Part shown: one piece after another, positions 59,777 through 64,000 of the stretch
Numbering within the stretch: position 1 is the first letter of the stretch
Layout: each line of letters begins with the position of its first letter
DNA from: Chromatiales bacterium
Lineage (GTDB): Bacteria > Pseudomonadota > Gammaproteobacteria > Steroidobacterales > GCA-2729495
Reading direction: 5' to 3'
DNA length: 64,000 bases
Assembly (NCBI GenBank): GCA_024234935.1
Contig: JACKNI010000006.1
Coordinates: 69,308 to 133,307 of the forward strand
Position numbers and translations under genes: made by a program
The notes under the pieces: model-generated
Databases searched by the model: none
The model's input: only the letters and a program-made list of their open reading frames with translations
Told to the model about the DNA's origin: nothing

Positions 59777-60817
59777 ATGAACATGATGCAGGAAAACGAT
59801 GAGGAGATGCGGCCCGGCGAGGAAGCCTCGCTGGCGGCACTGTTGCGCGATGTCGGCCCGCGGGCCGAACCGCCGGCGCAGGTGGCGCGGCAGGTGCGCG
59901 CGGCGGTTGAGGCCGAATGGCGGGCAGTGGTTGCCGCCCGGCAGCCGAAGGTACAGCCGACTGCCCGGCCCCTGGCCCGACGCTGGCCGGTACTGGCCCT
60001 GGCGGCGAGCATTGCGGTGGCTGCGATCGGTGCCTGGTTTGCCCTGCCGTTACTCAATCCGCCAGCAATGCCACTGGCCACGCTGAGTCGCGTGGATGGC
60101 GCGGTCGAGGCGGGTTCCGGCAGCGACTGGCAGCCGGTTGCGGTCCGGCAGACGCTGACGGCAGGTCAGGGACTCGTCACCGGTCCGCAGGGAAGGGCCG
60201 CCGTGAAATTGCGTGACGGCATCACCCTGCGGCTGGATACCGATACCCGTGTCGCGTTGCTGACGCCCGAGCGGATCGTCGTCAGGCGCGGTGCTGTTTA
60301 TCTGGATGCGGGTCCGCGCAGTGCCACAGCTGATCCGCTGGTCATCGAGTCGCGCTACGGCAGTACCCGGCACCTGGGGACGCAGTACGAAGTGCGGATC
60401 GCGCCGGACGCGATGGTGGTCAGTGTCCGCGAGGGCCTCGTTGAAGTATCGGGCACCGGGCTGGCCACACAGGCAAAGGCCGGCGAACAGCTGCTGCTGA
60501 AGGCCAACGGCAGCATGCAGCGCGAGACCATAGAGCGAACCGCTGCCCTGTGGGACTGGACGCAGGAAGTGACCCCGCCCTTTGCGATCGAGCAGCGCAC
60601 GCTGCCGGATTTTCTGGACTGGGTTTCGCGCGAGACCGGCCGCCAGCTGGAATACGCGTCGCCACAGCTTCAATCGTCGGCGGCAGGGATCGTGTTGCGT
60701 GGCTCTGTCGCCGGCCTGCGACCGGATGCCGCGCTGGCCGCGGTGATGGCCACCACGCCACTCGACTACACGGCCGATCGAAGCCTGATCACCATCAAGG
60801 CGCGCACGCCCCGGTAA
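59777..60817 (+). CDS. FecR-family anti-sigma/sigma regulator
   Basis: A 346-residue single-pass membrane protein. A cytoplasmic N-terminal part (about 1-72) binds the sigma factor, one helix is at about 74-92 (LALAASIAVAAIGAWFALP), and the periplasmic FecR domain (about 105-240) has LTAGQGLVTGPQGRAAVKLRDG and GSTRHLGTQYEVRIAPDAMVV. The end (about 280-345) resembles an STN domain (FLDWVSRETGRQLEYASPQL). It passes the signal of the TonB receptor at 60916-63273 to the sigma factor. Confidence 0.88.
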   Translation: MNMMQENDEEMRPGEEASLAALLRDVGPRAEPPAQVARQVRAAVEAEWRAVVAARQPKVQPTARPLARRWPVLALAASIAVAAIGAWFALPLLNPPAMPLATLSRVDGAVEAGSGSDWQPVAVRQTLTAGQGLVTGPQGRAAVKLRDGITLRLDTDTRVALLTPERIVVRRGAVYLDAGPRSATADPLVIESRYGSTRHLGTQYEVRIAPDAMVVSVREGLVEVSGTGLATQAKAGEQLLLKANGSMQRETIERTAALWDWTQEVTPPFAIEQRTLPDFLDWVSRETGRQLEYASPQLQSSAAGIVLRGSVAGLRPDAALAAVMATTPLDYTADRSLITIKARTPR

Positions 60818-60915
60818 ATATTCCGCTGCGCACTGCCTGGTTGTCCGCGCCGGGCAGTGCATATTCATCGTGTTAACATCACCGCGCCTTCCCCGGGGCT
60901 GCGGCACTCTCAAGC

Positions 60916-63273
60916 ATGTCTGGATATTTCCGGTCGCAACCGTTTCTGCGTCACCTGTTGCGAGTCTTTTCTGTCCTGTTTGTCGTGGCCGGTCCTGGCC
61001 TCGCTCTCCTGTCTGCATCGCCAGCATCTGCCGCGGAGGCTTACGCGGGCCGGCCAGTCAGCGAGGTGTTGCAGGAATGGCAGGGTCGAGGCCTGACGCT
61101 GATCTACAACGATCAGCTCGTGTCGCCGGCGATGCGTGTGCAGCAGGAACCTGCCGCGGCCACGGGCATCGCCCTGCTCGCTGAAATCCTCGCACCACAC
61201 GGTTTGAAGCTGCAGGCTGTCGGCGCCGGTGTCTGGTCGATCGTGGTGGCTGCGGATCACGACCTTCCCGTGCGGGATGCAGCGGCGGGTGTACCTGCGG
61301 CGCGGCTCGACACGATCGTGGTCACGGCGAGCCGCTATGTGCTGGCCCGTGAAGATGTCGGTGTCAGTACCCTGCTGGTGCAGGACGAGTTGCGCACCCT
61401 TCCCAAACTCGCCGACGACAGTCTGCGCGCGGTACACCGTCTGCCCGGTGCAGCCAGCAACGGAATTTCCGGCCTGGCGCATATCCGTGGCGGCGAGGAA
61501 GACGAAACCCGCATTGTGCTCGACGGCCTGCCGTTGTCCGAGCCCTTCCACCTGAAGAGCTTCTTCAGTCCCGTCAGCGTGCTCGATGCGGAAATCGTCG
61601 GCGCCATGGATGTCTATGCCGGCGGCTTCCCGGTGGACTACGGTGACCGCATGAGTGCGGTGATCGACGTGCGCTCGATCGTGCCGCCGGCCGAGGGCAT
61701 ACGCGCGATCGGCGCATCGCTTTATCACACCAACGGTCTGGTCGGTGGAAGCTTCGACGATGCCCGCGGGCGCTGGCTGCTGTCCGGGCGGCGCAGCAAT
61801 CTTGCCGACGTGATCAAGCTCGCCAACAGTGATCTCGGCGAACCGAGGTATCTGGATTCTTTCTCGAAGGTCGAATACGACTTTTCGGATGCCACGACCG
61901 GTGCGCTGCATTTGCTGGTCGTCGACGACCACATCAGGTTGAACAACTCGGAGAAGACCGAGTATTCCAGTGTTGGCGACCGGAGCGCCTGGATCTGGGC
62001 TACGGTCGGGCATCGCTGGTCCGAACGGTTGTCCGGCCAGGCAATACTGTCATACACGAATGTAGACAATGACCGTGACGGAACCGTTGATGATCCCGGT
62101 GAGCGTTCCGGGTTCGTGCACAATCACCGCAGCTTTACCGCGACGAACCTCAATCTGGAGTTGCAGCAGGGCGATGAGCAGCTGCTGTTTCGTTACGGTC
62201 TGGAGCTGGGGCAGCTCGACGCGCACTACTCGTATGCCAGCAGCCTGGATGTATCTGCAGGCAACCCGTTTCCGGATTCACCACCGGGCCTGACGGTGCG
62301 GCAGTCAATCCTGCAACCTGGCGGCACTCAGATGGGTGCATTCTTGAGCGGCCGGTGGCGGATGACCGAGCGGCTGACCGGCGAAATCGGCATGCGCTGG
62401 GACAATCAGACCTGGGACAAGGTTGATGGCGGCACGCAGCTCAGTCCACGCGTGAATCTGCGTTACGACCCCGACGCACGTACCCAGCTGCGGGCCAGCT
62501 GGGGCCGCTTCCATCAGGCGCAGGCCATCAACGAGCTGCAGGTCGAAGATGGCGTGGAGACTTTCTTCCCGGCACAACGTGCCGATCACCTGATCCTGAG
62601 CGCCGAGCATGAGCTGGCCAACCGGATACGTATCCGGCTGGAGGCCTATTACAAGGACTACGACGAACTGAAGCCGCGCTTCGAGAACCAGTTTGATCCG
62701 GTGGTGCTGATACCCGAACTCCAGACCGACCGCATCGAAGTGGCCGCGACCTCGGGGACCGTGCGTGGTCTGGAACTGCTGCTCAACCGGCGCGGCGTCG
62801 GGCCCTGGGGCTGGTGGCTGAGCTACACCTGGTCGCAGGCAGACGACAACATCGACGGCGTGGACGTGCCGCGCAGCTGGGATCAGACCCATTCATTCAA
62901 TGCCGGCCTCAACTGGATCAGCGGTCCGCTGGAAGTGACGCTGGCCGGTACCTGGCACACCGGCTGGCCGACGACGCCGGTGATGCTGGGCGAGGCACCG
63001 CCCGGCGAAGTGCCGCCGGTCCTGATCGGCGAACGAAACGCCACGCGTTTCGACGCCTTCAAGTCGGCAGACCTGCGTGTTGCCTACACATTTGCCCTGG
63101 ACAAGAGTGAACTGCTGACCTTCGTCGAATTCACCAACCTGCTGTTGCAGAAAAACCCCTGCTGTGTCGAATATTCAGTGCGCGACACGGGCGGCGGGGT
63201 CTATACGCTGAACCGCGATGTGGACAACTGGATCAGGTTTGCGCCGAATATCGGCATGTTGTGGCGCTTCTAA
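60916..63273 (+). CDS. TonB-dependent outer-membrane receptor with STN signalling domain
   Basis: A 785-residue receptor. After a signal peptide (about 1-40) comes an STN domain (about 45-115; GRPVSEVLQEWQGRGLTLIY), a TonB box region near LDTIVVTASR, a plug domain (about 140-250, LAHIRGGEEDETRIVLDGLP) and a barrel ending in MLWRF with the terminal Phe. With FecI and FecR genes upstream it should both import a ligand (iron chelate or other) and signal its presence. The ligand cannot be told. The stop codon TAA is followed at once by an A-run and hairpin. Confidence 0.9.
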   Translation: MSGYFRSQPFLRHLLRVFSVLFVVAGPGLALLSASPASAAEAYAGRPVSEVLQEWQGRGLTLIYNDQLVSPAMRVQQEPAAATGIALLAEILAPHGLKLQAVGAGVWSIVVAADHDLPVRDAAAGVPAARLDTIVVTASRYVLAREDVGVSTLLVQDELRTLPKLADDSLRAVHRLPGAASNGISGLAHIRGGEEDETRIVLDGLPLSEPFHLKSFFSPVSVLDAEIVGAMDVYAGGFPVDYGDRMSAVIDVRSIVPPAEGIRAIGASLYHTNGLVGGSFDDARGRWLLSGRRSNLADVIKLANSDLGEPRYLDSFSKVEYDFSDATTGALHLLVVDDHIRLNNSEKTEYSSVGDRSAWIWATVGHRWSERLSGQAILSYTNVDNDRDGTVDDPGERSGFVHNHRSFTATNLNLELQQGDEQLLFRYGLELGQLDAHYSYASSLDVSAGNPFPDSPPGLTVRQSILQPGGTQMGAFLSGRWRMTERLTGEIGMRWDNQTWDKVDGGTQLSPRVNLRYDPDARTQLRASWGRFHQAQAINELQVEDGVETFFPAQRADHLILSAEHELANRIRIRLEAYYKDYDELKPRFENQFDPVVLIPELQTDRIEVAATSGTVRGLELLLNRRGVGPWGWWLSYTWSQADDNIDGVDVPRSWDQTHSFNAGLNWISGPLEVTLAGTWHTGWPTTPVMLGEAPPGEVPPVLIGERNATRFDAFKSADLRVAYTFALDKSELLTFVEFTNLLLQKNPCCVEYSVRDTGGGVYTLNRDVDNWIRFAPNIGMLWRF

Positions 63274-63314
63274 AAAAAAGTGCCCACCGGCTCCAGGGGG
63301 GTGGAGCGGTGGGC
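63272..63314 (-). terminator. Terminator for minus-strand transcription
   Basis: A hairpin with a stem of 13 bp (arms 63282-63295 and 63302-63314, one bulged base at 63289) and a six-G loop is followed, read on the minus strand, by a run of eight T (63279-63272). It would end the transcript of the small membrane protein gene at 63407-63511. No T-run lies on the plus-strand side, so it is weak for the receptor gene. Confidence 0.8.
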
Positions 63315-63339
63315 TTCACGTGGGGACCGCGGGCAATAA

Positions 63340-63358
63340 CCTCCAGGGGGGGCGGAGG
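63340..63358. repeat. Second G-loop hairpin
   Basis: CCTCC pairs with GGAGG around a loop of A, seven G and C. Its centre CTCCAGGGGGG is the same as in the terminator hairpin at 63282-63314. The two similar hairpins lie side by side downstream of the small gene. Confidence 0.5.
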
Positions 63359-63406
63359 AAGGGGAAGGGCCGCGGCGGTCTCCCGGGTGATCGGTGTGGT
63401 TGCTGC

Positions 63407-63511
63407 CTAGAGCAGGAACTGCCAGGTAACGACCAGGGTAACCAGCAGCGCCGTCACGGACAGCAGCAGGTCGCCAAACTCGTAACCGCCAAGAATTTCT
63501 TCGTTTGTCAT
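63407..63511 (-). CDS. 34-residue membrane peptide
   Basis: A short gene on the minus strand. It starts MTNEEILGGYEFGDLL and ends TWQFLL, with one predicted membrane helix (about residues 14-34). AGGAG lies 7 bases ahead of the ATG, and a strong terminator lies behind its stop at 63272-63314, so a real transcription unit is likely. I do not recognise the peptide. It has an acidic N-terminal part expected to stay in the cytosol. Small hydrophobic proteins of this kind often regulate a membrane complex; the neighbouring nqrA-like gene is divergent, 127 bp away. Confidence 0.65.
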   Translation of the reverse strand: MTNEEILGGYEFGDLLLSVTALLVTLVVTWQFLL

Positions 63512-63638
63512 CTTCGTCTCCTCAAGCCGGTTGGCTTCTCTATGGGACGTACTCTAGATGCCGGCGACAAGGGATTCCTTTCAGGGGGGTAACACTTTGT
63601 ATCGATGTGTAACATGGCCGTTCCGAGCAAGATGAGCC

Positions 63639-64000
63639 ATGGCGATGATCGCGGACAATGTCCCGACCCCACGTGAGTTCCGCTTGCGGCGCGGCATGAG
63701 CCTGGTGCTTGCCGGTGGCCCCGGCGCAACGCCTGGGACTTCGCCGGCGGTTCGTCGCGTCGCGCTGCTGGGTGCGGACTATCCCGGTACACGGATGGCA
63801 GTGCGCGTTGCCGTCGGCGACCGGCTAGGGCTTGGGCAGGCGGTGATGTGTGACCGGCACGATCCGGCACTGCTGTTTACCTCGCCTGGCACCGGCACCG
63901 TCAGCAGCATCACGCACGGCGAGCGCCGCGAACTGCGATCAATCGTGATCGACCTCGATGGTACGGAACCCCGGGAAACTTTTACCGATCCGCTCGATCC
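63639..64000 (+). CDS. nqrA: NqrA-like protein (3' end outside window)
   Basis: The first 120 residues of a gene that runs off the right edge. After an N-terminal FRLRRGMSLVLAGGPG (compare the RRGLDLPIxG of NqrA) follows VALLGADYPGTRMAVRVAVG and then DPALLFTSPGTGTVSSI, the barrel-sandwich domain of subunit A of the Na+-translocating NADH:quinone oxidoreductase (or RnfC relatives). An in-frame stop at 63633 limits the start to 63639 or 63645. In complete systems nqrB-F follow downstream, but they are outside the window. Some residues differ from typical NqrA. Confidence 0.75.
   Translation, partial: MAMIADNVPTPREFRLRRGMSLVLAGGPGATPGTSPAVRRVALLGADYPGTRMAVRVAVGDRLGLGQAVMCDRHDPALLFTSPGTGTVSSITHGERRELRSIVIDLDGTEPRETFTDPLD

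Overview
This is a contiguous, high-GC stretch of a bacterial chromosome, almost certainly from a Gammaproteobacterium. The indicators are TamA-TamB, PdxH, MscL, RlmI, a FecI-FecR-TonB receptor module, CopA-CopB, an NqrA-like start at the right edge, and tight gene packing with many ATGA or GTGA overlaps. I cannot name the genus. No tRNA, rRNA, CRISPR array, transposase or phage structural gene is visible.

Layout, left to right. (1) 1-8900: a Rieske oxygenase cut by the left edge, a PPOX flavoprotein and a cupin. Next come the reverse-strand nitric oxide genes norB (single-subunit NO reductase) and nsrR, with an NsrR-like operator at the norB promoter. Behind them lie a small cupin, an exported CbiX-like chelatase-fold protein and a MacB-type ABC pair. 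An OsmC peroxidase closes the block. (2) 8900-20995: a base-excision glycosylase, a TPR/2OG oxygenase, a lipoprotein Rossmann protein, a roughly 460-nt segment rich in hairpins and ending in a strong terminator (candidate structured RNA), a Do-type protease, a two-component pair, a HerA-like ATPase, mscL, rlmI and a Kelch protein. (3) 21018-23449: a small accessory island with a HepT-MntA toxin-antitoxin pair, an orphan addiction antidote, and an HNH endonuclease overlapping a very acidic small protein. (4) 23500-27023: a small lipoprotein, an exported SDR, an ECF sigma/anti-sigma/DUF3106 operon and a CPBP protease. (5) 27095-35362: a CarH-type B12 photosensor domain without a DNA-binding domain, next to two divergent four-gene operons for lipid modification. 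One is FAD oxidoreductase, DUF1365, cyclopropane synthase and a haem membrane protein. The other is an NTF2 lipoprotein, a second cyclopropane-synthase-like methyltransferase, DUF1295 and an exported ChuX-like protein. (6) 35353-44833: glgX with a HAD protein, a copper resistance operon, a HIT protein, and pdxH with a FAD monooxygenase and a phosphoesterase. (7) 44867-48382: a CHASE4 histidine kinase convergent with a response regulator carrying a degenerate HD domain. (8) 48479-54673: an exported unknown, then tamA-tamB. (9) 54663-64000: a TPR protein; an operon of thermostable-hemolysin family protein, acyl-activating ligase, TenA/haem-oxygenase-like diiron protein and SDR; a divergent FecI-FecR-TonB receptor set; a 34-residue membrane peptide; and the start of an NqrA-like gene.

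The genes suggest a lifestyle with nitrosative, oxidative, copper and probably light stress. The most interesting candidates are the light/lipid locus at 27-35 kb, the hemolysin-ligase-diiron-SDR operon at 55-59 kb beside an iron-type TonB receptor, the HNH plus acidic-protein pair at 22-23 kb, and the candidate structured RNA at 11.9-12.36 kb.
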